Assembly: GCF_003013815.1 (NCBI RefSeq)
Contig: NZ_PRLH01000053.1
Coordinates: 1 to 42,664 of the forward strand
Length of the DNA: 42,664 nt
Reading direction: 5' to 3'
From: Cyanothece sp. BG0011
Lineage (GTDB): Bacteria; Cyanobacteriota; Cyanobacteriia; Cyanobacteriales; Microcystaceae
Position numbers and translations under genes: made by a program
Shown: in pieces, positions 24,349 to 33,315 of the stretch
Numbering within the stretch: position 1 is the stretch's first letter
Layout of the letters: each line of letters starts with the position of its first letter
The notes under the pieces: model-generated
The model's database searches: none
Told to the model about the DNA's origin: nothing
The model's input: the letters and a program-made list of their open reading frames with translations, nothing else

Positions 24349-26415
24349 TTACTTTTGCCGTTTTCCCCTTGCCCTTTGCCGCCCTTGAGGGGAACGGGTT
24401 ATGGTGGGATAAGCCGATTCACTCGACATTTGATCGACATAAATGGGAATGGTGAAGTGGAATTGACTGCCATGATCTTTCCCTTGGGACTCGGCCCAGA
24501 TGTGTCCCCCCCAACCGCTAACGATTTGACGACAGATAGCTAACCCTAACCCAGTTCCCCCTGTACTGCGTCGTAATGCCCCTTCTTCCTGGTAAAAACG
24601 GTCAAAGACGGTTTCTAAGCGTTTCGGTTCGATTCCTCGCCCTGTATCGGCAACAGTGACCTCTAAATGATGGGGACTATGACAACTGACTTCAATGGTA
24701 ATTTTGCCCTCTTCGCTAGTAAATTTGCAAGCATTGTCTAACAATTTGGCCAAGACTTCCACTAACCATTCTCCATCTGCTTTAACTAAGGGGAGTTCTT
24801 CCATGACCAAATTTTCAATGTTAGGGAGTGGTGTCTCCTTGTGACGGGCTCTGACGTTGCTTAAGGATAATTCCACACATTCGTGCAAATCTAAGGCTTC
24901 AATATTCCACTCTACCCGTCCACTTTCTAACTGGGATAAGGTGAGGAAATCTTGCACCAGTTTTCGCATTCGTTCAGCATCTTGCAGCGCGGTATTCAGC
25001 ATCACTTGGCGTAACTCAGGAGACATATCCGGTTCTGTGGCCAAACTTTCTAAACACACTTGAATGGTGGATAAAGGGGTCCGTAATTCATGGCCCGTGA
25101 TGGCCACTAAATTGGAACGAGTGCGATCGAGGGCTTCTAATTGTTCATTGAGATCCTGAAGATTAGCATAGGCTTCTGCTTGGATGAGGGCTACCCCAAT
25201 TTGAGTGGCGATCGCATTAACTAGGGCTACATCTTCTTCTTTCCAGCTAATGGGTTTCGGGCCACAATGATGCAACTCCAACATTCCCAACAGTCGACCA
25301 CTGTAAAAAATTGGCACTAACATCCACGATAAAATCGAGCAACTATGGACTAAGGTTTGTAAGGATTGGGCTGAGGGGTTTCCTTTACCATTGCTCAATC
25401 GAGGATCATTCGTCGCGTTATCGATGGTTAAAGCGTCTCGTAACTCAACCACTTCTTGAAATAACGGATTTTCTTGCAAGGGCCAGGTTTGTCCTTTAAT
25501 GGAGGGAATCCCTTGATTGAGAAATTCGTGTTCAATGGTGGCCGTTGTGTCGGTTTCCTTGCAACGATAGACTAAACAACGACAAACCCCTAACCCTTCC
25601 CCTAGCTTCTGCACCGCCACTTGTAGAATTTCATCGGGGTCCAAAGATAAACGAATAGCAGTGGTCACTGAGTTAATTAATCTTTCTTTATGTTCTTTGG
25701 CCGAGAGACTGCGATTGGCTTTGATCAGTTTATATTGACCAGCTTGTAAATAAGTGACTAACCGTTGTACAAAGGGATCGGGATTATTGTTGGTTACATC
25801 CCAGGTGGTGTTATCTACCTCTTGGGTTTGAGGGTCCCCGTCTTGTAAAAAATCAGAGGGGATATAGCGATCGCGAGCTTGTTGGGCTTTTTCTGCTAAT
25901 TCTGGGCGATAATCTACAATTGTTTTTAAAAGAATATTGGCAGCCTGTTGAGCCACTTGACGATCAAAGGTCCAAATCCCTTCAAAACGACGGTTATTAT
26001 CCATGTCCGTCGTCATTCCTTGGTTTCGATTGGGACTTTTTTCTTGACAAATTAAACAACTGGCATAGCTTTTCCCTAAAACGATTAAATGCCATTCTTT
26101 AGTTAAGGGATCGTCGGCATCAAAGGCAATAGTTTCATAGTCTTGAGACCGGTGTTTAAAATCCGTTTCTGGGGCGGCCAAGACATAGACTTGATTACTT
26201 TTTTGAGCAATGCGTCGATATCGTTGGGCTTCTTGACGATAAAATCGTTCTCGTTGAAAACTGGCAATAACTAAGGGTTGTTCTGATCCTGCTAATACCT
26301 GATCTTCCATAGCATGAGACAGGGCAGTTAAGGAAGCCTTAAAATACATTTGAGGCCTCCATTGAGGAAAAATTTGTAACAGTTGTGTTAAAACCGATTT
26401 TGATCTGCTCATCAA
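24349..26415 (-). CDS. DICT-GAF sensor histidine kinase
   Basis: A 688-residue soluble two-component sensor. Residues 1-175 resemble the DICT domain (MEDQVLAGSEQPLVIASFQRERFYR, YVLAAPE), residues 245-405 a GAF domain (LSLDPDEILQVAVQKLGEGLGVCRCLVY), then a dimerisation helix with the phosphoacceptor His442 in GHELRTPLSTIQ, and an ATPase domain with LVEVLAKLLDNACKFT (N box), DTGRGIE and GGTGLGLAICRQI. There is no transmembrane segment, so it senses an internal signal. The last 15 residues (SPQGRQRARGKRQK) look like read-through into repeat-like DNA. It is divergent from rpaA across 380 bases; pairing with RpaA is possible but unproven, since RpaA usually works with SasA. Confidence 0.9.
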   Translation of the reverse strand: MMSRSKSVLTQLLQIFPQWRPQMYFKASLTALSHAMEDQVLAGSEQPLVIASFQRERFYRQEAQRYRRIAQKSNQVYVLAAPETDFKHRSQDYETIAFDADDPLTKEWHLIVLGKSYASCLICQEKSPNRNQGMTTDMDNNRRFEGIWTFDRQVAQQAANILLKTIVDYRPELAEKAQQARDRYIPSDFLQDGDPQTQEVDNTTWDVTNNNPDPFVQRLVTYLQAGQYKLIKANRSLSAKEHKERLINSVTTAIRLSLDPDEILQVAVQKLGEGLGVCRCLVYRCKETDTTATIEHEFLNQGIPSIKGQTWPLQENPLFQEVVELRDALTIDNATNDPRLSNGKGNPSAQSLQTLVHSCSILSWMLVPIFYSGRLLGMLELHHCGPKPISWKEEDVALVNAIATQIGVALIQAEAYANLQDLNEQLEALDRTRSNLVAITGHELRTPLSTIQVCLESLATEPDMSPELRQVMLNTALQDAERMRKLVQDFLTLSQLESGRVEWNIEALDLHECVELSLSNVRARHKETPLPNIENLVMEELPLVKADGEWLVEVLAKLLDNACKFTSEEGKITIEVSCHSPHHLEVTVADTGRGIEPKRLETVFDRFYQEEGALRRSTGGTGLGLAICRQIVSGWGGHIWAESQGKDHGSQFHFTIPIYVDQMSSESAYPTITRSPQGRQRARGKRQK

Positions 26416-26795
26416 TGATTGTGTCCGAGGTATCGTAGCAAAATCGAGGTTCCCTTGTCATTCTATCTCAAATCGAGCTAGACCATGTCCCCAACCAGAA
26501 AGGGTATCAGGGGAGTTGCTTGACATAATCGATAATCATCATGAGTTTACTTTATTGAGTTTCATAGGGATCTCGTTGAGTGTTTTATTAAGGTAGCAGA
26601 AAAAATCAACCATCATTTTTAGAGACATATCTCTTAACAAATCTTAACTAACTGGGGGTCAGACCCTATTTTTATCTGGGAAATTTAACAATTTGACAAC
26701 GATTTGAGAAATCATGCTTATAATCGGTACAGGATTCATTATGATCTGAACATACTTCTTAGTGAACGTTTACAGTTACTTATCATTTTGTTGCA
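26416..26795. other. Intergenic region between the DICT kinase gene and rpaA
   Basis: 380 bases without a gene. It holds the presumed divergent promoters: TATAAT at 26719-26724, with TTGACA at 26693-26698 (spacing 20, longer than usual), on the rpaA side. A short palindrome GGGTCAGACCC lies at 26656-26666. No open frame or RNA gene is apparent. Confidence 0.5.
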
Positions 26796-27536
26796 ATGCC
26801 TCGAATACTCGTAATTGAAGATGATGATGCCATTAGAGACCTTATCGCCACCAACCTAGAGATGGCGGGTTATGACATCAAACAAGCCCCGGACGGGATC
26901 AAAGGACAGGCCCTCGCTGTTCAATTACAGCCTGATTTAATCATGCTGGATCTCATGTTACCCAAAGTGGACGGCTTTACGGTTTGTCAAAGACTGCGAC
27001 GGGACGATCGCACCGCCGATATTCCCGTATTGATGTTATCGGCTTTAGGTCAAACCCAAGACAAAGTTGAAGGGTTTAACGCCGGGGCTGATGATTATTT
27101 AACCAAACCCTTCGAGTTAGCAGAAATGCTGGCTAGGGTACGGGCTTTATTAAGACGAACCGATCGCATTCCTCAAGCGGCGAAACATTCAGAAATCTTG
27201 AATTATGGTCCATTGACCTTAATTCCTGAACGATTTGAAGCCATTTGGTTTGAGGATACCGTCAAGTTAACTCACCTCGAATTTGAGTTACTGCACTGTT
27301 TACTACAGCGTCATGGCCAAACCGTGTCCCCTAGCGAAATTCTCAAGGAAGTGTGGGGTTATGATCCCGATGACGATATTGAGACTATTCGTGTTCATAT
27401 TCGTCATTTACGGACAAAATTAGAACCCGATCCTAGACATCCTTGCTACATCAAAACCGTTTACGGGGCGGGCTACTGTTTAGAGTTACCCAGTTCTGAA
27501 CAGTTACCTTTGTCTACTGATGCTGCAGTGGTGTAA
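26796..27536 (+). CDS. rpaA: Response regulator RpaA (OmpR family)
   Basis: A 246-residue two-component regulator with an N-terminal receiver (acidic pocket EDDD at 8-11, phospho-acceptor Asp52 in LDLMLP, Thr/Ser and Lys in TKPF) and a C-terminal OmpR winged helix ([49 protein letters not shown]). Long stretches ([40 protein letters not shown]) match cyanobacterial RpaA as I remember it. RpaA is the circadian output regulator activated by SasA and also affects phycobilisome energy transfer. The protein carries a short acidic tail. The neighbour on the other strand is a hybrid sensor kinase gene. Confidence 0.92.
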   Translation: MPRILVIEDDDAIRDLIATNLEMAGYDIKQAPDGIKGQALAVQLQPDLIMLDLMLPKVDGFTVCQRLRRDDRTADIPVLMLSALGQTQDKVEGFNAGADDYLTKPFELAEMLARVRALLRRTDRIPQAAKHSEILNYGPLTLIPERFEAIWFEDTVKLTHLEFELLHCLLQRHGQTVSPSEILKEVWGYDPDDDIETIRVHIRHLRTKLEPDPRHPCYIKTVYGAGYCLELPSSEQLPLSTDAAVV

Positions 27537-27694
27537 ATGGTTCCGAAAGGTAGGGATTTATTGGTGACAAAATCCCTGAATTATGTGGAAGTGGGGGGGA
27601 CATCTTAAACATCGGTTCCCTAAAAACAACTAAACGATGGATTAAGATGGTAGATTCAACGATCAAACCATTTAAGGAATCATAGTTTCCATTT

Positions 27695-29358
27695 ATGTCA
27701 CCCCCATTCGACTTCTTTCTTCTGAGATTGTTAATTTAATCGCAGCCGGAGAAGTAATTGACTCATTAGCGGCTGTTGTGCGTGAATTGGTTGAAAATGC
27801 CATTGATGCAGAAGCTACCCGCTTAACCATTTCGATATTGCCTGAATTATGGCAGGTAGAGGTCGCAGATAATGGTAGAGGAATATCGTTAGAAAATTTA
27901 CGTCACTGTGCTAAAGCCCATCATACTAGCAAAATTTGTGACTTAGACGATCTCTGGAAAATCACCAGTTTGGGGTTTAGGGGAGAAGCTTTATTTAGTA
28001 TTACTCAAGTCGGCCAGCTAACCATCAAGAGTCGAGACGCTACGGACTATCAAACGGGATGGTGTGTTGATTATAATCAGCAAGGGGAAGTTATCAAAGA
28101 AGCAACTTCACCAATGGCACCAGGAACCATTGTGACGGCTTCTGACCTATTTGGGACTATTCCTGTGCGCCGTCAAGGTTTACCCACCTTCAAGCAACAA
28201 TTAAAGGCGATACAGGGCATAATTGACAATATGTCCCTGTGTCATCCCCAGATTACTTGGCAAGTTTATCATCATCATAAACCTTGGTTGACTATCAGTC
28301 CTGGGAAAACCCCACAGCAAATTTTACCCCAGTTAGTGAAGTCGGTTCATTTTCACGATTTACAGTTTCTCTGTGAGACAATGGTTACCCCTTGCCAAGA
28401 AGAGGCTAAACTAGAGATGGTTTTAGGGTTGCCCGATCGCACTTCACGGGGCCGTTTAGATTGGTTGAAAATCGCAGTCAATGGCCGTGTGGTGCGATCG
28501 CCTCAATTAGAACAAACGGTCTTAGCTGCCTTAAGTCGTACGTTACCGAAAGGCCGTTTTCCCATTGGTTTTCTCCATTTCAAGATACCACCCTCAGAAA
28601 TCGATTGGAACCGGCACCCGGCTAAAACAGAAATTTATTTACAATCTTTAGACTTTTGGCAAGATCAAGTTACAGAAATTATTGAAAAAGTTTTAAAATT
28701 GTCTCCTCTGACTATCACCACAGTGGGGCAAAATCAGCGTGTTAAAAAGTTACTCAAAGCATCAGAAAATAAAGGGGTTTATCATGTCGGATCTTCTGAT
28801 TCAAATGAGTTAGATTTGATTAAATTAAGAGCAGTGGGACAAGTTAATAAAACCTACATTGTTGCCGAACATTCCCAAGGTTTATGGTTAGTTGAACAAC
28901 ATATTGCTCACGAAAGAGTATTATATGAAAAGTTACAAGATGAATGGCAATTGATCACGGTTCAACAAGCGATTATTTTAACAGAATTATCGAGTAAACA
29001 AGTGGAACAATTAGAAAGAATTGGGATAGATATTGAACCCTTTGGAGACAATACTTGGGCGGTTCGTACTGTTCCGAAATTATTAGAAACTAGGGCAGAT
29101 TGTGCAGAGGGTTTAATGGAATTAAGTTTAGGGGGAGACTTAGAAAGCGCACAAGTTGCAGTGGCTTGTCGTAGTGCCATTCGCAATGGAATGGTATTAG
29201 AATTAAGTCAAATGCAAGACCTTTTAGATAGTTGGAAAAAAACCCGAAATCCTCGCACTTGTCCCCACGGTAGACCCATTTATTTATCTTTAGAAGAGTC
29301 TTCTTTATCTCGTTTTTTTCGTCGTCATTGGGTGATTGGAAAAAGTCATGGAATCTAA
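27695..29358 (+). CDS. mutL: DNA mismatch repair protein MutL, apparent frameshift after the start
   Basis: The frame encodes MutL: an N-terminal ATPase (NLIAAGEVIDS, VRELVENAIDA, VADNGRGIS, TSLGFRGEAL) and a C-terminal endonuclease domain with EQHIAHERVLYE (DQHAxxE-like), ACRSAIRNG and CPHGRP. In-frame sequence clearly reaches back to IRLLSSEIVNLIAAGEV from 27706, but no ATG, GTG or TTG occurs in that frame between the stop at 27673 and the GTG at 27778, which lies inside conserved sequence. The ATG at 27695 is in another frame and would join the gene if the run of five C (27701-27705) had six. Either a real one-base loss, a read error, or initiation at a rare codon (ATT 27691). Coordinates therefore start at that ATG. 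Confidence 0.85.
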
Positions 29359-29386
29359 GCTTTATTATTAAATTAGTTACTGTTTT

Positions 29387-29991
29387 ATGCGTCGAGATTC
29401 AATTTTTTACAAACTCTTTCAAACCTATCCTCCTTTATTGTTTGAACTGTTGACCAATCCTCCAGAAAATGCTTCAGAATATAGATTTGATTCTGTTGCC
29501 ATTAAAGAACCGAGGTTTGAGATAGATGGAGTGTTTTTACCACCAGAAAATGAAAGTTCAGGAATTGTATATTTTTGTGAGGTACAGTTTCAAAAAGATG
29601 AAAAATTGTATGAGAGACTGTTTGCCGAATTATTCTTATACTTTAAGAAAGACCTGAACAATTAAAGCAAGGCATAATAGAATTAATAACTACAATCGTA
29701 ATGTACAAATTTGAACAACTGAGTCAAAAGGAGGTAGAAGAAATGTTAGGAATTACAATTAAGGAAACACAAGTTTATCGAGAAATTAAGCAAGAAGGAA
29801 AAGAAGCAGAAGCACGATCACTAATTCTTCGTCTCTTAACCAAACGAGTAGGGGAATTATCTCCAGAAGTCTATCAAACTATTGAAACTCTCTCCTTGGA
29901 ACAATTAGAAAACCTCGGTGAAGCATTGCTTGATTTTAGCAGTATGACTGATTTAGAAAATTGGTTAAAAGGAGATAGAAAGGAAAATTAA
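29387..29991 (+). pseudogene. DUF2887 (Rpn-like nuclease/transposase family) gene broken by internal deletion
   Basis: Two pieces of one protein are in different frames. Piece 1 (29387-29665) is the DUF2887 N terminus, MRRDSIFYKLFQTYPPLLFELL...EIDGVFLPPEN...VYFCEVQFQKDEKLYERLFAELFLYF. Piece 2 starts near 29650 (RPEQLKQGIIELITTIVMYKFEQLSQKEVEEMLG) and runs to 29991; its ATG at 29701 is an internal Met. Intact relatives have about 100 more residues between the two pieces. The join at about 29640-29650 therefore reflects a deletion with a frame change. The family belongs to the PD-(D/E)XK recombination-promoting nucleases, common in multiple copies in cyanobacteria. Confidence 0.85.
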
Positions 29992-29999
29992 TCTCTTAA

Positions 30000-30028
30000 G
30001 CGATCGCTCGTTTTAAAAATGCGATCGC
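30000..30028. repeat. Pair of HIP1 octamers
   Basis: GCGATCGC occurs at 30000-30007 and 30021-30028, 13 bases apart, just after the stop of the broken DUF2887 gene. It repeats the arrangement at 1402-1437. HIP1 is the overabundant cyanobacterial palindrome. Confidence 0.7.
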
Positions 30029-30114
30029 CTCTTCTTTGCCAACATTTTCCTTGAGAAAACACTCATTCAAATAAAACCAAAAGATGAAATGAGGGGAGAT
30101 CAAAAGTTCTTAAA

Positions 30115-30465
30115 ATGAAAATTATCTTTGTTTACAATGCTAATAGTGGTTTCATGAATACTGTCTTAGATATCGGCCATAAAATTATTAGTCCAGAGAC
30201 ATATAACTGTAATCTTTGTAATATTACTTATGGTATTTTCAAGGAAAACAAAGAATGGAAAACATTTCGAGAATCATCCGATTACGAGTTAGAATTTTTA
30301 CATAAAGATGAATTTGAGAAAAAATATCAACAAAAAAGAGACTATCCCATTATTTTAATGAGTAATAAAAATTATGAATTATATGAATTGATTAACAAAG
30401 ATGAATTAAATAAAATGCAAAGTGCAGAAGAATTAATCAATCAGCTTCAAGCAACGATTAAATAA
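30115..30465 (+). CDS. Small conserved-looking protein, 116 aa, unknown function
   Basis: A 116-residue cytoplasmic protein starting MKIIFVYNANSGFMNTVLDIGHK, with a first beta strand followed by an Asn-Ala-Asn-Ser-Gly turn, then CNLCNITYG (Cys-x-x-Cys), FREFSS-like FRESSDYELEFLHKDEF, and YPIILMSNKNYELYELI. This suggests a small alpha/beta fold with a redox or metal-binding cysteine pair. I have a vague memory of similar unnamed proteins in cyanobacteria and Bacteroidetes but no function. It stands alone in its region. Confidence 0.7.
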   Translation: MKIIFVYNANSGFMNTVLDIGHKIISPETYNCNLCNITYGIFKENKEWKTFRESSDYELEFLHKDEFEKKYQQKRDYPIILMSNKNYELYELINKDELNKMQSAEELINQLQATIK

Positions 30466-30764
30466 CTAAAACTTCAGGATATCAAAACAGTCTAAACCCC
30501 AATCTTGAGGGTTAATTATATTGTGTGATTATACCAGAACTGTGTCAATTAAACAGTCATCAAATACACTGTTAGTTATACTTAGGTAATTTATACTAAT
30601 AATTGAGTAAGATTTAAGGGACTTAAACACTTTCCTAAACATCACCTCAACATCATTATCAATCTTCAACGCATCCGTATTTCAACATTAAAGATAGATC
30701 AATTTTGGGTGAGTATTTGTTTTCCTAAATCTTATTACTCCAATCGACAAAGAGATAATACTTT

Positions 30765-32132
30765 ATGGTTAAGCAACAAAGCAATGACAACAACCTTCAT
30801 CACGTTGTGATTGTGGGTGGAGGTTTCGGTGGACTTTATGCGGCCCAAAAATTAGCCAAAGCCCCGGTTAAAGTCACCTTAATTGATAAGCGAAACTTCC
30901 ATGTGTTTCAACCCCTACTTTATCAAGTCGCTACAGGGGGGTTATCTCCTGCTGATATTTCTTCTCCATTAAGAGCTTTATTGAGTAAAAATAAAAATAC
31001 TGAAGTCTTAATGGGAGAAGTGACTGAAATTAACCCAGAACGGCAAACCGTCAAACTTCGTTACCGAGAAATTCAATATGACTCCCTCATTGTAGCCACA
31101 GGGGTCACCCAGAAGTATTTTAACGATAGTTGGGAAGAAAAAGCCCCAGGGTTAAAAACCATTGAAAATGCCATAGAAATGCGCAGAAGGGTCTTTATTG
31201 CTTTTGAATCGGCAGAAAAAGAGCCGAACCCTGAACGACGCAAAGACTGGTTAACTTTTGTCCTAGTGGGAGGGGGCCCGGCGGGGGTTGAATTGGCCGG
31301 GGCGTTAGCGGAATTGGCCCACGGAACTTTAAAAGAGGATTTTCGCAATATTGAAACCTCTGAAGCCAAAATCATCCTATTACAAAGTCCTCAATACATT
31401 TTACCGGCTTATCCGCCCCATCTCTCTATTAAAGCCCAAAAATCCCTAGAACAATTAGGGGTCACAGTGAAAACAGGGGTGAGAGTGACGGATATTAAAG
31501 GACAGTTGGTAACCTATCGTCAGGATGGTAGGTTAGAACAAATCCGGACTCGTACCGTTCTCTGGACCGCCGGCATGAAAGCCTCTCCCGTTGCTAAGAT
31601 ATTAGCTGATGCTGCCGAGGCAGAACTCGATAAAGCCGGACGGGTCATGGTTGAACCTGATTTCCACCTAGCTAAATACAACAATATCTTTGTGATTGGA
31701 GATTTAGCCCATTATCCCGATGGAAAAGGCGGAATTTTACCCGGTATCGCCCCGGTGGCCATGCAAGAAGGGGAATATGTGGCCCGCTTGATTAGCAATG
31801 GACTACAAAACCGTCCTCTCAAACCCTTTAAATATAGGGACTGGGGTAATTTAGCCGTCATTGGTAAACACCAAGCGGTTGTGGATATGGGTTGGTTACA
31901 ATTATCTGGTTTCTTGGCTTGGTTTGTCTGGTTATTTATCCACGTTTTCTACCTCTTAGAATTCGACAATAAACTAATTGTGATGGTTCAATGGGCGTGG
32001 AGTTACTTTACAGAAAGCAAAGGAGCCCGTCTGATTACCACTCCAGGACAAGACCCAGAAATTACCCTCGAAGATGACCAAGAAACGATGATTTATCAAG
32101 CCGTTACCCTCAAAGCACCCAATATATCCTAA
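30765..32132 (+). CDS. Type II NADH dehydrogenase (NDH-2)
   Basis: A 455-residue flavoprotein. The FAD-binding GGGFGGLYAAQKL is near residue 18, followed by the NDH-2 hallmark FHVFQPLLYQVATGGLSPADI; the NADH-binding GGGPAGVELAGALAELA lies near 168-184; GDLAHYPD and GIAPVAMQEG complete the FAD site. A C-terminal amphipathic or membrane stretch (SGFLAWFVWLFIHVFYLLEF, about 385-404) attaches it to the membrane, as usual. It oxidises NAD(P)H and reduces quinone without pumping protons. The cyanobacterial paralogues NdbA, NdbB and NdbC cannot be told apart safely here. Start ATG 30765. Confidence 0.93.
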   Translation: MVKQQSNDNNLHHVVIVGGGFGGLYAAQKLAKAPVKVTLIDKRNFHVFQPLLYQVATGGLSPADISSPLRALLSKNKNTEVLMGEVTEINPERQTVKLRYREIQYDSLIVATGVTQKYFNDSWEEKAPGLKTIENAIEMRRRVFIAFESAEKEPNPERRKDWLTFVLVGGGPAGVELAGALAELAHGTLKEDFRNIETSEAKIILLQSPQYILPAYPPHLSIKAQKSLEQLGVTVKTGVRVTDIKGQLVTYRQDGRLEQIRTRTVLWTAGMKASPVAKILADAAEAELDKAGRVMVEPDFHLAKYNNIFVIGDLAHYPDGKGGILPGIAPVAMQEGEYVARLISNGLQNRPLKPFKYRDWGNLAVIGKHQAVVDMGWLQLSGFLAWFVWLFIHVFYLLEFDNKLIVMVQWAWSYFTESKGARLITTPGQDPEITLEDDQETMIYQAVTLKAPNIS

Positions 32133-32164
32133 ATTCAAGGGAATAGGGCTTAGGGGAAAAGACA

Positions 32165-32266
32165 CCCTTGCCACCCCCTCTAACTCCCCCTTTTGTGAGG
32201 GGGAGAACCCTTGCCACCCCCTCTAACTCCCCCTTTTGTGAGGGGGAGAACCCTTGCCACCCCCTC
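32165..32266. repeat. 43-base tandem repeat, two full copies and one partial
   Basis: The unit begins CCCTTGCCACCCCCTC and contains the hairpin CTCCCCCT-TTTGTG-AGGGGGAG. Copies are at 32165-32207, 32208-32250 (identical) and a partial at 32251-32266. An inverted, slightly diverged copy occurs at about 33108-33160 beyond the response regulator gene. Short unit number and absence of spacers exclude CRISPR. Confidence 0.9.
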
Positions 32267-32398
32267 CAAGGCTGTTGCCTTGGTAACTATTTTTGTTAAC
32301 AATGAACAGTTCATGAATACCTGACTATTTAAAATAAAAGGTATTGCCTTAATTGCAGGGAAATTGGCAATTAAGCATCAATCTTTAGGGTTAGGGTC

Positions 32399-33073
32399 AT
32401 GAGAATACTTTTAGTGGAAGACGACGAACGCATTGCTAATGTGTTAGCGGCGAGTTTGACTGAACAACGATACACCGTTGATATGGCTGGGGATGGGGAA
32501 AAAGGATGGGATTTTATCGAAGCTCTTGCCTATGATTTAATCCTTTTAGATGTCATGTTACCGAAACTCAATGGCATTGATTTATGTCAACGCATTCGTC
32601 AATCCGGCTATAGCATTCCTGTGCTTATGCTAACGGCAAAAGATACCAGTGAAGATAAAGTGATGGGCCTGGATGTGGGAGCCGATGATTATGTGGTAAA
32701 ACCCTTTGATGTCCCTGAATTATTAGCAAGAATTCGGGCTTTATTAAGACGGGGAAATGTTGCCCCTAACCCGATTTTAGAATGGCAACAGTTGCGACTT
32801 GACCCCAGTAATTACGAGGTGACCTATCGGGATCAACTCTTACATTTAACCCCCAAAGAATATGGATTATTAGAATTATTTTTACGCAACGAAAATATGG
32901 TTTTAAGTCGCAGTGCAATTCTGGATAACCTCTGGTCTTTTGAAGATCCCCCCACGGAAGAGGCGGTGAAAGTTCATATTAAAGATTTACGAAAAAAATT
33001 AAGAAAAGTAGGCGCACCCCCTGACTTTATTGAAACGGTTTATGGTGTCGGCTATCGACTCAAACAAGGATAA
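32399..33073 (+). CDS. OmpR-family response regulator
   Basis: A 224-residue two-component regulator with a receiver domain (EDDE at 7-10, phospho-acceptor Asp51 in LLLDVMLPKLNG, TAKD, KPFD) and an OmpR/PhoB winged-helix domain (LTPKEYGLLELFLRN, EEAVKVHIKDLRKKLR, IETVYGVGYRLKQG). It resembles the cyanobacterial RppA-like regulators, but I cannot assign the name. Its partner kinase gene begins 242 bases downstream on the same strand, after a repeat-filled spacer. Target genes are unknown; the small membrane-protein genes after the kinase are candidates. Confidence 0.92.
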   Translation: MRILLVEDDERIANVLAASLTEQRYTVDMAGDGEKGWDFIEALAYDLILLDVMLPKLNGIDLCQRIRQSGYSIPVLMLTAKDTSEDKVMGLDVGADDYVVKPFDVPELLARIRALLRRGNVAPNPILEWQQLRLDPSNYEVTYRDQLLHLTPKEYGLLELFLRNENMVLSRSAILDNLWSFEDPPTEEAVKVHIKDLRKKLRKVGAPPDFIETVYGVGYRLKQG

Positions 33074-33081
33074 ATGATCAA

Positions 33082-33300
33082 CCCCCTTCGGGGGAGAGAA
33101 CAGGGAACGGGCAAGGGTTCTCCCCTTGTGTGAGGGGGAGTTAGAGGGGGTGGCAAGGGTTCGTCCGTTGCTTGTTTCCTCTCCCCATCCCTGGGTCTGA
33201 GTCTCCCGCCTAGAGAAGGTCAAGCTGCCGAGGTGTCTTCGGGGTCTAAAGCCCCCATCATACGCCTTCCCCATTCCCCATTCCCCATTCCCCATTCCCT
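33082..33300. repeat. Repeat-filled spacer between regulator and kinase genes
   Basis: It contains the hairpin CCCCC-TTC-GGGGG (33082-33094), an inverted copy of the 43-base repeat (about 33108-33160), a GC-rich stretch at 33180-33260, and four tandem TTCCCCA heptamers at 33267-33300. No gene is evident. The spacer splits what would usually be a compact regulator-kinase operon. Confidence 0.75.
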
Positions 33301-33315
33301 TTACAAGAGCTTAAG

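Noticed and set aside
26656-26666. GGGTCAGACCC as a terminator hairpin
   Set aside because: The palindrome leaves a one-base loop, so no stable hairpin of this form is possible; it could be a protein site but nothing supports that.
27778-27780. GTG as the real start of mutL
   Set aside because: It lies inside conserved ATPase sequence; IAAGEVIDSLAAV is encoded upstream in the same frame and would be lost.
30466-30764. Hidden gene or RNA in the 299-base spacer before the NADH dehydrogenase gene
   Set aside because: AT-rich sequence with no open frame of note, no ribosome binding site and no strong stem.
32165-32266. CRISPR array
   Set aside because: Repeats are directly adjacent without unique spacers, there are only two and a half copies, and no cas genes are present.
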